Shown: positions 24,865 through 32,053 of the stretch, in pieces
How the letters are laid out: every line of letters begins with the position of its first letter
Numbering within the stretch: the stretch's first letter is position 1
Assembly: GCA_003561835.1 (NCBI GenBank)
Contig: PWVN01000185.1
Coordinates: 1 to 32,583, forward strand
Length of the DNA stretch: 32,583 bases
From: Syntrophomonadaceae bacterium
GTDB taxonomy: Bacteria; Bacillota; Dethiobacteria; PWVN01
Direction of reading: 5' to 3'
Position numbers and translations under genes: made by a program
The notes under the pieces: model-generated
Seen by the model: only the letters and a program-made list of their open reading frames with translations
Told to the model about the DNA's origin: nothing
Databases searched by the model: none

Positions 24865-26549
24865 AAGAAACAGCTCTTGCCGATGAACTCCCGCAGGATG
24901 GAGTTGAAGGGGACCTCCTCCGGCTCAAAGGGCAGGAAATACTGGAGGAAATGGAGGAGGCGCTTGGCCTCCATGTGCTCCCCGGTGTCGGGGGGGATGG
25001 TCTGGAGCAGGGGTTCGGCAAAGGGTTTCAAGACGGCCAGCTCGTAGGTCAGGGCGGAATTGAACATGACATCCGACTCTTCCTGAAAGAGAAAAATATT
25101 TTTCTCCTCCCCCCGCCGCACCGAAGGCCACCGCTTGATGGTGTCGGCGGCTTTATGGTTGCGGAACTGGCTGTCCCGCACCAGCCGGCGGAGGAGGCGG
25201 GTGTCGGTGGTGTGGATGCGGTTGTGGCGGTCCATGTTCAGGGACGTCAGGGCGCTCACATAGATCTTCAGCTTGCTGCCCCGGGGGATGGCCTCCGTCA
25301 GCCGCTCATTGAGACCGTGGATCCCCTCCACCATCAGCAGCTGCCCCGGCTGCAGCTGCAGGGGCCGGCCGCGAAACTCCCGCCTGCCTGTCTTGAAATT
25401 GTAGGTGGGCAACTCCACTTCCTCGCCCCGGATGAGAGCCGTCAGGTGTTCATTGAAGAGCTCCAGTTCCACAGCTTCCAGGGCTTCGAAGTCATATTCC
25501 CCCTTCTCGTCCAAGGGGGTCCTTTCCCGGTCCAGGAAATAGTCATCCAGGGACAGGGGCAGGGTTTTCATGCCGTTGACCAGAAGCTGGATGCGCAGGC
25601 GCTGGGCAAAGGAGGTCTTCCCCGAGGAAGAGGGCCCGGCGATGAGGATGAGCTTCAGGCGATCCTGCTCCGCCTTGATGATATCGGCGATATGGCCCAC
25701 CTTTTTTTCGTGAAGGGCTTCCGCCACCCGCATGATGTCCGCACCCCGGCCCTCCTCGATATGGGCGTTAAGGGCCCCCACCGTATCCACCCCCAGGATG
25801 GCGTTCCAGTGCTCCGCCTCCCGGAAGATCCCAAAGAGCTGGGGCTGCTCCCGGTAGGGAGGCAGGGCTGCGGGGTTGTCCTCGTCGGGGAAGCGCAGGA
25901 TCAGCCCCGGCAGGTAAAATCTCAGGGCGAAATGCTTCAGGCAGCCGGTGCTGGGCACCAGGTACCCGTACAGGTAGTCCCGCAGGGGCCCCAGGGAATA
26001 GAGGTCCAGGTGCTCCTTGGGCCTGTATTTCAAAAGATCAAATTTGTCCGTGTCCCCCTGGGCGGCAAAGATCTCCCGGGCTTCCTCCATGCTGAGCCGC
26101 TCCTTTATGAAGGGCAAATCTTCCTTGACCAGTTCCCTCATCCGCCTCTCCAGGGCGGCCACGCTGGAGCGGGTCAGGGGGCCTGCCCCCTGGATTTCAC
26201 AGTAGAGGCCCTTCCCCAGGGAGTGCTCCACCATCACCAGGCCCCGGGGGAAGAGGTCCCTGGCGGCGGCAATCAGCAGGAAGGTGAGGCTCCGCCGGTA
26301 AATGCGCATGCCGTCCCCGTGGCTGATATCGATGAACCCCACTTCGGACCCGGGCCCGGGTTTGTGGTTTAAATCTTTCAGGGAGTTATCCACCCGGGCG
26401 GCCACTATATCGTGGGGGAAATTGTCCCGAAGGGCGAGGCTGAGGTCCAGCAGGGTTTGCCCTGAGGGGACTTCCAGCCTGCGGCCCCCGGGCAGCAGCA
26501 CCCGGATCCCGCCGGCCCTTTCGGGGGTTACAGCCCTTTCTTTTGTCAT
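24861..26549 (-). CDS. Uridine kinase-like nucleoside kinase with N-terminal TGS and ThrRS-type domain
   Basis: A 562-residue fusion. Residues about 14-75 form a TGS domain (IRVLLPGGRRLEVPSGQTLL). The region to about 200 resembles the ThrRS/AlaRS second additional domain (SLGKGLYCEIQGA, MRELVKEDLPFIKERLS). From 297 a P-loop kinase begins: Walker A GPSSSGKTS (305-313), LPLSLDDYFLDRERTPLDEK, and NFKTGRREFRG with VEGIHGLNERL, as in uridine kinase and phosphoribulokinase. This architecture is widespread in Clostridia as a putative nucleoside kinase; its real substrate is unsettled. Start ATG 26549 follows GGAGAGGACG. The stop codon overlaps that of the convergent RACo-like gene. Confidence 0.88.
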   Translation of the reverse strand: MTKERAVTPERAGGIRVLLPGGRRLEVPSGQTLLDLSLALRDNFPHDIVAARVDNSLKDLNHKPGPGSEVGFIDISHGDGMRIYRRSLTFLLIAAARDLFPRGLVMVEHSLGKGLYCEIQGAGPLTRSSVAALERRMRELVKEDLPFIKERLSMEEAREIFAAQGDTDKFDLLKYRPKEHLDLYSLGPLRDYLYGYLVPSTGCLKHFALRFYLPGLILRFPDEDNPAALPPYREQPQLFGIFREAEHWNAILGVDTVGALNAHIEEGRGADIMRVAEALHEKKVGHIADIIKAEQDRLKLILIAGPSSSGKTSFAQRLRIQLLVNGMKTLPLSLDDYFLDRERTPLDEKGEYDFEALEAVELELFNEHLTALIRGEEVELPTYNFKTGRREFRGRPLQLQPGQLLMVEGIHGLNERLTEAIPRGSKLKIYVSALTSLNMDRHNRIHTTDTRLLRRLVRDSQFRNHKAADTIKRWPSVRRGEEKNIFLFQEESDVMFNSALTYELAVLKPFAEPLLQTIPPDTGEHMEAKRLLHFLQYFLPFEPEEVPFNSILREFIGKSCFF

Positions 26550-26618
26550 TTAACGTCCTCTCCTTTGTCACTCTCCCCCCTTATTTCGGTACGGGCAGGG
26601 CAAAATCCTGCAAAATCC

Positions 26619-26659
26619 CCCGGGTGCTGCTGCCCGGGCAGGGAAACCCCCCTGCCGGG
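26619..26659. repeat. Two mutually exclusive hairpins in the divergent leader region
   Basis: CCCGGG (26619-26624) can pair with CCCGGG (26633-26638), or CCCGGGCAGGG (26633-26643) can pair with CCCTGCCGGG (26650-26659). Both use 26633-26638, so only one can form. On the minus strand they would lie in the mRNA leader of the kinase gene; on the plus strand they lie just upstream of a -10 element. Confidence 0.45.
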
Positions 26660-26663
26660 ACGA

Positions 26664-26671
26664 AGTATAAT
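26664..26671. promoter_or_regulatory. Overlapping divergent -10 elements
   Basis: TATAAT on the plus strand (26666-26671) and TATACT on the minus strand (complement of 26664-26669) share bases. They could serve ltaE to the right, about 40 nt ahead, and the TGS-kinase gene to the left. No convincing -35 is seen on either side. Confidence 0.5.
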
Positions 26672-26711
26672 GTAAGGAAACTTCATAACTGCAGCCCAAA
26701 GAGAGGAGACG

Positions 26712-27752
26712 ATGATTCCCTTGAACGTAATCGATCTGCGAAGCGACACCCTCACGGTCCCCACTCCCGAAATGCGCCGGGCCATGGCACAAGCGGAGGT
26801 GGGGGACGATGTCTACGGGGAGGACCCCACCCTAAACCGGCTGGAGGCGGAAGCCGCCGCCCTCCTCAAGAAAGAGGCAGCCCTTTTCGTCCCCTCGGGG
26901 ACCATGGGAAACCAGCTGGCCATCATGACCCACTGCCGCCGGGGGGATGAGGTGCTGGTGGATGCCGAATCCCACATCCTCCATTACGAGGTGGCGGCGG
27001 CCGCCGTCCTGACAGGGGCCCAACTGCGGCCCATCCCGGGCCTCCACGGGCCCGGGGGGGCGGAGAAAATGGTTGAGTTTGTGCGCAATGGAGGGGACGA
27101 CCACCAGCCGCCCACCACCCTTTTGTGCCTGGAAAACACCCACAACCGGCAGGGGGGAACGGTGATCGATGCCGAAACCACCCGGTCTCTCCTTAAGAAG
27201 GCCCGCTCCTTCGGCCTCAAGGTCCACCTGGACGGGGCCCGCATTTTCAATGCCGCCGTCAGTCTGGGACGAGACCCCGCCGACCTGGCGGAGGGCCTGG
27301 ATTCCGTCATGTTCTGCCTGTCCAAGGGCCTTTCGGCCCCCGTGGGCTCCCTGCTCCTGGGAAGCGGCGACTTCATCCGCCGGGCCCGGAAGAACCGGAA
27401 GCTCCTGGGAGGCGGCATGCGCCAGGCCGGGGTGCTGGCCGCAGCCGGCCTGGAAGCCCTCAATATGCGCCACCGCCTGGCCGAGGACCACGCCCATGCC
27501 CGACTCCTGGCCCGGGGCCTTTCCCGGGTACCGGGGATCGCCGTCGACATGGAAACGGTCCAGACCAACATGGTTCTCATGGATGTCCAGGGAACGGGCC
27601 ATGACGCCCCATCCTTCCTGAGCCTGCTGGCGGACCGGGGGCTTAAGGCCGGGAGTCCCGGCGGCAGCAAAGTCCGCCTGGTCACCCACAAGGATGTGGG
27701 GGAAAAGGATGTCCACAAAGCCGTGGAAATTATAAGGGGGATATTCTCATAG
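26712..27752 (+). CDS. ltaE: Low-specificity L-threonine aldolase
   Basis: A 346-residue PLP enzyme of the beta-eliminating lyase/threonine aldolase family, which splits L-threonine or allo-threonine to glycine and acetaldehyde. It starts with the characteristic [20 protein letters not shown] and [15 protein letters not shown]. It then has [13 protein letters not shown] (phosphate-binding), [23 protein letters not shown] (D174 contacts the pyridine nitrogen) and the Schiff-base lysine K205 in [26 protein letters not shown] site precedes the ATG. The aldo/keto reductase gene follows 14 nt later, so the two form a pair; an aldehyde-reducing step after the aldolase is a possible link. Confidence 0.95.
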   Translation: MIPLNVIDLRSDTLTVPTPEMRRAMAQAEVGDDVYGEDPTLNRLEAEAAALLKKEAALFVPSGTMGNQLAIMTHCRRGDEVLVDAESHILHYEVAAAAVLTGAQLRPIPGLHGPGGAEKMVEFVRNGGDDHQPPTTLLCLENTHNRQGGTVIDAETTRSLLKKARSFGLKVHLDGARIFNAAVSLGRDPADLAEGLDSVMFCLSKGLSAPVGSLLLGSGDFIRRARKNRKLLGGGMRQAGVLAAAGLEALNMRHRLAEDHAHARLLARGLSRVPGIAVDMETVQTNMVLMDVQGTGHDAPSFLSLLADRGLKAGSPGGSKVRLVTHKDVGEKDVHKAVEIIRGIFS

Positions 27753-27766
27753 AGGAGGGATCTTCA

Positions 27767-28909
27767 TTGAACTGCCGCAAATTCGGCAGCCTGGATTTTC
27801 AGGTGTCGGCCCTGGGGTTTGGCTGCATGCGTTTCCCCAAACTGGACCCGGACCCGGCCAGCATCGATGAAGCCGAAGCCATCAGGATGCTTCGCCGGGC
27901 AGTGGACGGGGGGGTCAATTACCTGGATACGGCCTACCCCTATCACAAGGGGCAGAGTGAGGTCCTGGTGGGCAAGGCCCTGAAGGACGGCTACCGGGAA
28001 AAGGTAAAACTGGCCACCAAGCTGCCCATTTGGATGGTCAAGGAAGGGGAGGGGCCGGAAAAGTTCCTCGCCGAGCAGCTGGAGAGGCTGCAGGTGGAGG
28101 CGGTGGACTTCTACCTGGTCCATGCCCTGAACAGGGAACTGTGGGAGAAGGCCCAAAAGTTCAAGGTCCTGGAGTTCCTGGAGAAGGCCCAAAGGGAGGG
28201 GAAGATCCGCTACGCGGGGTTTTCCTTCCATGACCAGCTGGATCTCTTCCAGGAGATTGTGGACGCCTACCCCTGGACCCTCTGCCAGATCCACTTAAAC
28301 CATGTGGACCGGCACTACCAGGCGGGCCTGGCAGGCCTGGAATATGCGGCCCGGAAAGGGCTGGCGGTGGTGGTCATGGAACCCCTGCGGGGGGGGAACC
28401 TGGTGGCCCGGGTCCCCGCGGACATCCAGGAGGTCTGGGACAGGGCCGGGAAGAAGCGGAGCCCCGTGGACTGGGCCCTGCGGTGGCTGTGGAACCTGGA
28501 GGGGGTTTCCACCGTCTTAAGCGGCATGAGCACCCTGGAGCAGGTTGAAGAAAACCTGGGGCTGGCCGCCCAGCCCCTCATACCCCTGACGGCGGCAGAG
28601 GAGGCCATCTACGATGAGGTACAGAGGAGGTACCAGGAGAAGAGCAGGGTCAACTGCACCGGCTGCGGCTACTGCCAGCCCTGTGACCAAAAGGTGTCCA
28701 TCCCCGATGTCCTCAGCATCTACAACGACATCTTCATGTACGGCGCCTCCGGGGAGTTCTTGCGCATGTACGGCCGCATGAAGGAATTGAAGATGGACGC
28801 CTCCCTGTGCAGTGAGTGCGGCAAATGCCTGGAAGCCTGCCCCCAGCAGGTCCCCGTCACGGACATCCTCCGGGAAGCCGAGGAATACTACCGCCAAAAT
28901 CAGGCTTGA
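27767..28909 (+). CDS. Aldo/keto reductase with C-terminal iron-sulfur motifs
   Basis: A 380-residue protein. The TIM-barrel aldo/keto reductase part has LGFGCMRFPK, NYLDTAYPYHKGQSEVLVG (with D54 and Y57/Y59), KVKLATKLP (lysine near 85) and FYLVHALN (the usual catalytic histidine). C-terminal cysteines make two groups: C297, C300, C303, C306 (CTGCGYCQPC) and C348, C351, C354, C358 followed by P (CSECGKCLEACP). The second is a classic [4Fe-4S] ferredoxin motif. Such fused enzymes are frequent in anaerobes and may take electrons from ferredoxin instead of, or with, NAD(P)H. The TTG start at 27767 follows AGAGGAGGGATC. The substrate is unknown. Confidence 0.9.
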   Translation: MNCRKFGSLDFQVSALGFGCMRFPKLDPDPASIDEAEAIRMLRRAVDGGVNYLDTAYPYHKGQSEVLVGKALKDGYREKVKLATKLPIWMVKEGEGPEKFLAEQLERLQVEAVDFYLVHALNRELWEKAQKFKVLEFLEKAQREGKIRYAGFSFHDQLDLFQEIVDAYPWTLCQIHLNHVDRHYQAGLAGLEYAARKGLAVVVMEPLRGGNLVARVPADIQEVWDRAGKKRSPVDWALRWLWNLEGVSTVLSGMSTLEQVEENLGLAAQPLIPLTAAEEAIYDEVQRRYQEKSRVNCTGCGYCQPCDQKVSIPDVLSIYNDIFMYGASGEFLRMYGRMKELKMDASLCSECGKCLEACPQQVPVTDILREAEEYYRQNQA

Positions 28910-28947
28910 GTTGTCAATTAATGTGCAAAAAGGCTAAAAGGCAAAAA

Positions 28948-28968
28948 GGGGGACAGGGTCCCCGTCCC
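28948..28968. repeat. REP-like palindrome between convergent genes (copy a)
   Basis: GGGGAC, AGG, GTCCCC (28949-28963) with a further GTCCC. It sits between the aldo/keto reductase and PAP2 stop codons. It shares GGGGGACAGGG and GTCCC with the copies at 30234 and 30288. It may double as a bidirectional terminator. Confidence 0.6.
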
Positions 28969-29972
28969 TACTCTTTGGGGGTGAGCTTCAGGGAAACGAA
29001 GAGCATGGGAGCCAGGAAGGTAACCCAGATGCCTCCCAGAGCATAGCGGGCAAACCCCACCATCTTCACGGCAAAGGAAGCATCGGGGCCGCCGGAGGGG
29101 AGAATGCTCCCCAGGCCCAGGATGATGCCGAAGAGGACGGCCAGACCCAGGAGGGCCTTGGCAATTTGCTTCGGAAACGAGGTGGTGGTTACCGAGCGAA
29201 CTTTCTCCTTCTCCAGGATGTACCCGGCCCCGGCCCCGGCCAGATACCCCAGCAGTTTCGGGGGATCAGCCCCGGGAAGCAGAGCCGTCAGCAGTACCGG
29301 TGCCGCCACAGATAGGGCCAGGAGCAGGGAGGTGGAGAATTTTTTCTCCCACCCATTTTCGACGGCCACGGCGCTCAGCCAGATGAAGAAAAGGAGGAAG
29401 GGGAACCCGAAGGCCAGCCCTCCCAGGACGTCACCGAGAAAGTGATACCCCAGGATCAGCCGGGAGACGCCGATCAGGACGATGGCGATAACGGTCCACA
29501 CCCAAAAGCCGGTTTTCTTCAGACGCACCGCCAGATAGCCCCACACGGTAACCGCTGTCAGGGTGTGTCCGCTGGGGAAGGCCCAACTGTGGGGAGGATG
29601 GACGATGCCCTCCAAAGGCGGGCGTTCCAGCAGGGTCACATCCTTGATGAAGCCGCTGTAGGTGCCGGAGGTGAGGAGGACAAAGGCCGCCCAAAACCCC
29701 AGGGGCTTGTTCACACACCAGATCAGGATGCCGAAGAAGATCATGTAGAACTGATCATCCCCCAGGAAGGTAAAGACCCTGAACAGCAGTTCCACGGCCG
29801 GGCTGCGAAACTGCTGCAGGTGGGCGATGAAGGCAAGGCTGCGGGTCTGGGGCCAGGCTATGATGAGGATGATGGCTGATACAACGGTCACCAGCCAGCA
29901 GATAGTCAACCAGAGGCGTTCCCGCCCCCGGTCGGGAGAAAAATGAGGCCTTGTTAAAGGTGATAATTCCAT
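28968..29972 (-). CDS. PAP2-family membrane phosphatase
   Basis: Starting at ATG 29972 gives 334 residues with about eight or nine hydrophobic segments. The three acid-phosphatase motifs are intact: KDVTLLERP (K-x6-R-P), AFPSGHT and SRLILGYHFLGD (S-R-x5-H-x3-D). Members remove phosphate from lipid phosphates such as undecaprenyl diphosphate, phosphatidic acid or sphingolipid-type substrates. The extra C-terminal membrane half, about 130 residues beyond the third motif, is longer than the simplest PAP2 proteins. An alternative start at ATG 30011 adds 13 polar residues and has no ribosome-binding site; AAGGAG lies 12 nt before ATG 29972. Confidence 0.88.
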   Translation of the reverse strand: MELSPLTRPHFSPDRGRERLWLTICWLVTVVSAIILIIAWPQTRSLAFIAHLQQFRSPAVELLFRVFTFLGDDQFYMIFFGILIWCVNKPLGFWAAFVLLTSGTYSGFIKDVTLLERPPLEGIVHPPHSWAFPSGHTLTAVTVWGYLAVRLKKTGFWVWTVIAIVLIGVSRLILGYHFLGDVLGGLAFGFPFLLFFIWLSAVAVENGWEKKFSTSLLLALSVAAPVLLTALLPGADPPKLLGYLAGAGAGYILEKEKVRSVTTTSFPKQIAKALLGLAVLFGIILGLGSILPSGGPDASFAVKMVGFARYALGGIWVTFLAPMLFVSLKLTPKE

Positions 29973-29989
29973 TCTTCTTTTCAACTCCT

Positions 29990-30115
29990 TTACTTCTTGA
30001 TTTCTAACCATGGAGGGACTGTGCTGACAGGATGTTTTAAAATTGCGTCAATTTCCCCTCTTATGAGTTCCACAAGCAGGCGGTCAAATCCTATGTGGAA
30101 AAGAGGGCATCCCAA
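29990..30115 (-). pseudogene. Possible gene remnant upstream of PAP2
   Basis: On the minus strand one frame reads FHIGFDRLLVELIRGEIDAI then LKHPVSTVPPWLEIKK and a stop at 29990-29992. Its alternation of hydrophobic and charged residues looks like real protein. The frame just before it, ending ENWDALFST, also looks protein-like but is in another register. This is consistent with the frameshifted 3' end of a decayed gene whose stop overlaps the PAP2 N-terminal region. I do not recognise the family and chance is not excluded. Confidence 0.25.
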
Positions 30116-30159
30116 TTTTCTTTGGAGGTCTCAATATGACTGGCTGAGGGGAAATCGGC

Positions 30160-30192
30160 AAAAAAATAAGCCCGGCGTCCGCGAAGCCGGGC
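30160..30192 (-). terminator. Minus-strand intrinsic terminator with no gene feeding it
   Basis: Read on the minus strand: GCCCGGC (30192-30186), a 9-nt loop, GCCGGGC (30176-30170), then TTATTTTTTT (30169-30160). This is a textbook terminator, but no minus-strand gene is visible to its right. It could end a non-coding transcript, act in a leader before PAP2, or be a remnant. Confidence 0.75.
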
Positions 30193-30233
30193 AGGTCCAC
30201 TATTCTGTTGAGAATCCTTAACCGGCAGTTGTT

Positions 30234-30260
30234 GGGACAGGGGGACAGGGACCTTGTCCC
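30234..30260. repeat. REP-like palindrome (copy b)
   Basis: GGGACAGGGGGACAGGGACC followed by TTGTCCC; GGACA and TGTCC form the outer arms of an imperfect palindrome. ACTTTTCC follows. Near-identical to copy c, 54 nt downstream. Confidence 0.75.
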
Positions 30261-30287
30261 ACTTTTCCGCCGCGGCACCAGGCGGGA

Positions 30288-30315
30288 GGGACAGGGGGGA
30301 CAGGGACTTTGTCCC
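30288..30315. repeat. REP-like palindrome (copy c)
   Basis: The same unit as at 30234 with one extra G and a C-to-T change, followed by AATTTTCC in place of ACTTTTCC. The two units, with flanks, form a tandem direct repeat of about 36 nt. Confidence 0.75.
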
Positions 30316-30373
30316 AATTTTCCCCCAGGACGTGCCCAGGAGAGCAATTACTCCACGAAGGGATGGAAAAATA

Positions 30374-30829
30374 ATGAAATACTCGGAAGCAAGGTTGGGG
30401 CGGATCTTCCTTTTGCGGCTGGAACATGGGGATACCATCCCCGGTGTTATTGAGGAGTTTGCCCGGGAGCACCACATTAAAGCGGCCGTCGTCCACTTCC
30501 TCGGCGGCGCTGACACCGGGAGCAAGGTCATCGTGGGCCCTGAAGACGGCAGGGCGCCAAAGCCCCGCCCTGTGGTTGCACAGCTGCCGGGGACCAGTGA
30601 AGCCGTCGGCACGGGCACCCTGTTTCTCAATGAAGAAGGGATCCCCAGGCTCCACCTGCATGCCGCCTTCGGGTGCGGCCGGGATACCACAACGGGCTGC
30701 ACCCGGGAGGGAGTCCAGGTATGGCAGATTGGCGAAGGGATCATCATGGAGCTTCTCGATGCGAAGGCAGGAAGGAAGAAGGATGCTGCAACGGGATTTG
30801 AACTCTTGGAGATGGATGAAGGAGAATGA
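30374..30829 (+). CDS. PPC/DUF296-domain protein
   Basis: A 151-residue protein that looks like a single plant-and-prokaryote-conserved (PPC, DUF296) domain: LLRLEHGDTIPGVIEEFARE, HIKAAVVHFLGGADTGSKV, RLHLHAAFGCG and VQVWQIGEGIIMELLDA. In plants this domain accompanies AT-hooks; in bacteria it is free-standing and its role is unclear. The usual G-G-H-L stretch is replaced by TTTGCTREG here, a departure at a conserved site. ATG 30374 has only a weak purine tract upstream. Its end overlaps a 40-codon ORF, and the radical SAM gene follows in the same frame after the TGA. Confidence 0.8.
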   Translation: MKYSEARLGRIFLLRLEHGDTIPGVIEEFAREHHIKAAVVHFLGGADTGSKVIVGPEDGRAPKPRPVVAQLPGTSEAVGTGTLFLNEEGIPRLHLHAAFGCGRDTTTGCTREGVQVWQIGEGIIMELLDAKAGRKKDAATGFELLEMDEGE

Positions 30830-30938
30830 CGTGCCAGGGGAAGGAAGACTGCTGCCGGAAGGAATGGAATTGTCCCTGCAGGGCAGGGAAGAAACCGGCG
30901 AATTCAAAGCCTGGAAAGGGGTGTTAACCGTGGGATAA
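30816..30938 (+). CDS. Possible small ORF (40 aa) between PPC and radical SAM genes
   Basis: It begins MKENDVPGEGRLLPEGMELS and ends KAWKGVLTVG, starting 14 nt inside the end of the PPC gene after a GGAGATGG stretch and stopping 24 nt before the first ATG of the radical SAM gene. I do not recognise it. It may be translated by coupling, or be chance reading of a spacer. Confidence 0.25.
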   Translation: MKENDVPGEGRLLPEGMELSLQGREETGEFKAWKGVLTVG

Positions 30939-30961
30939 CCCGCAGGGATTTTCTCAGGAAG

Positions 30962-32053
30962 ATGGGTGCGACAGGCGGGGGCGGGCTCCTCCTTTATACT
31001 CTGGGCACGGGGTTTCTCAAGGCCTGCGGATGGGTGGAGGAACCCGACACCGACGGGGTCCGGCAGGAAGACCAGGAAGAAAAGGAGGCAGCACAGCCGT
31101 GGGAGCCGGCCTATGCGAAACTGGAAAGGGAGGGAAAACTGGCCGGGCGTATTCAGGAAGCCTACAAGATCATGGAGGAATGCCGCCTCTGCCCCCGCCG
31201 CTGCGGCGTAAACCGCCTGGAGGGGGAGAAGGGGTTCTGCCAGGGGGTTCAGAAGGCAGTGGTGAACGTCTATGGCCCCCATTTTGGGGAAGAGCTGCCC
31301 CTGGTGGGGCAGGGGGGCTCGGGCACCATCTTCTTCTCCAACTGCAACCTGCGCTGCGTGTTCTGCCAGAACTGGCCCATCGCCCACTTGGGGCTGGGAG
31401 AAGAGGTGGATGATGAAGAACTGGCCCGGATGATGCTGAAGCTTCAGAAAATCGGCTGCCACAACATAAACCTGGTCACCCCCACCCATGTGATGCCCCA
31501 CATTATCAGCGCCGTCCGGATTGCCCTTAAAGAAGGGCTTACGCTGCCCCTTTGCTACAATACCAGCGGCTACGAGCGGGCGGAGGCGATGAAACTGCTG
31601 GACGGCATCGTGGACATCTACCTGCCGGACCTGAAATTTATGGACGGCATGCAGGCCCAGCGGTACAATCTGGCCGCCGCCGCCGACTACCCCCGCCTGA
31701 CCCGGGAGGCCATCCGGGAAATGTATCGCCAGGTGGGGAACCTGATAACCGATGCCGGCGGCATCGCCCTGAGGGGGTTGATGATCCGCCACCTGGTCAT
31801 GCCCAACCGCATCGCCGGGACCGAGGAGTTCGTCCGCTGGGTGGCCGAGAGCCTTTCCCAAGACACCTATGTGAACATCATGGCCCAGTACCGGGTGGAG
31901 TTCAAAGCCTTTGAATACGAGGAGATTGCCCGGGCCATCACCTCCGAGGAATTTGTGGAGGCCATGGAATGGGCCCTGGAGGCGGGCCTGTCCAACCTGG
32001 ACCAGAGGTCCCTGGCCCAGCTGGCCATCCACCGCCGGCAGTTGTCCTCATGA
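30962..32053 (+). CDS. COG1313-type radical SAM protein, probably with a Tat signal whose start is disrupted
   Basis: From ATG 30962 the product has 363 residues. C74, C77, C81 and C93 (CRLCPRRCGVNR ... GFCQ) form an N-terminal cysteine cluster, and C128, C132 and C135 (CNLRCVFCQNW) hold the [4Fe-4S] cluster that cleaves S-adenosylmethionine. VYLPDLKFMDG-like and TYVNIMAQYR-type blocks match the PflX/COG1313 group of PFL-activase-like enzymes; the substrate is unknown. Just upstream and in frame, 30935-30961 encodes ITRRDFLRK, which joins the glycine- and leucine-rich N-terminus to make a full twin-arginine signal. No ATG, GTG or TTG lies in that extension. The 3' end overlaps the amrS stop at TCATGA. 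Confidence 0.82.
   Translation: MGATGGGGLLLYTLGTGFLKACGWVEEPDTDGVRQEDQEEKEAAQPWEPAYAKLEREGKLAGRIQEAYKIMEECRLCPRRCGVNRLEGEKGFCQGVQKAVVNVYGPHFGEELPLVGQGGSGTIFFSNCNLRCVFCQNWPIAHLGLGEEVDDEELARMMLKLQKIGCHNINLVTPTHVMPHIISAVRIALKEGLTLPLCYNTSGYERAEAMKLLDGIVDIYLPDLKFMDGMQAQRYNLAAAADYPRLTREAIREMYRQVGNLITDAGGIALRGLMIRHLVMPNRIAGTEEFVRWVAESLSQDTYVNIMAQYRVEFKAFEYEEIARAITSEEFVEAMEWALEAGLSNLDQRSLAQLAIHRRQLSS

Larger units (their letters stand above)
30012..30373. other. Gene-poor, repeat-rich intergenic region
   Basis: About 360 nt with no convincing intact gene. It holds, from left to right, a possible gene remnant (to about 30115), a strong minus-strand terminator (30160-30192) and two tandem REP-like palindromes (30234-30260 and 30288-30315). 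Base composition is locally lower in GC on the left half. Confidence 0.6.

Noticed and set aside
24951..26372. A 473-codon open frame antisense to the TGS-kinase gene
   Set aside because: It mirrors a well-supported gene and its translation is low-complexity, rich in G, Q, H and V.
30218..32032. A 604-codon open frame antisense to the radical SAM gene
   Set aside because: The plus strand encodes a clear radical SAM enzyme with its cysteine motifs. The antisense translation shows no family features and runs through the REP-like repeats.
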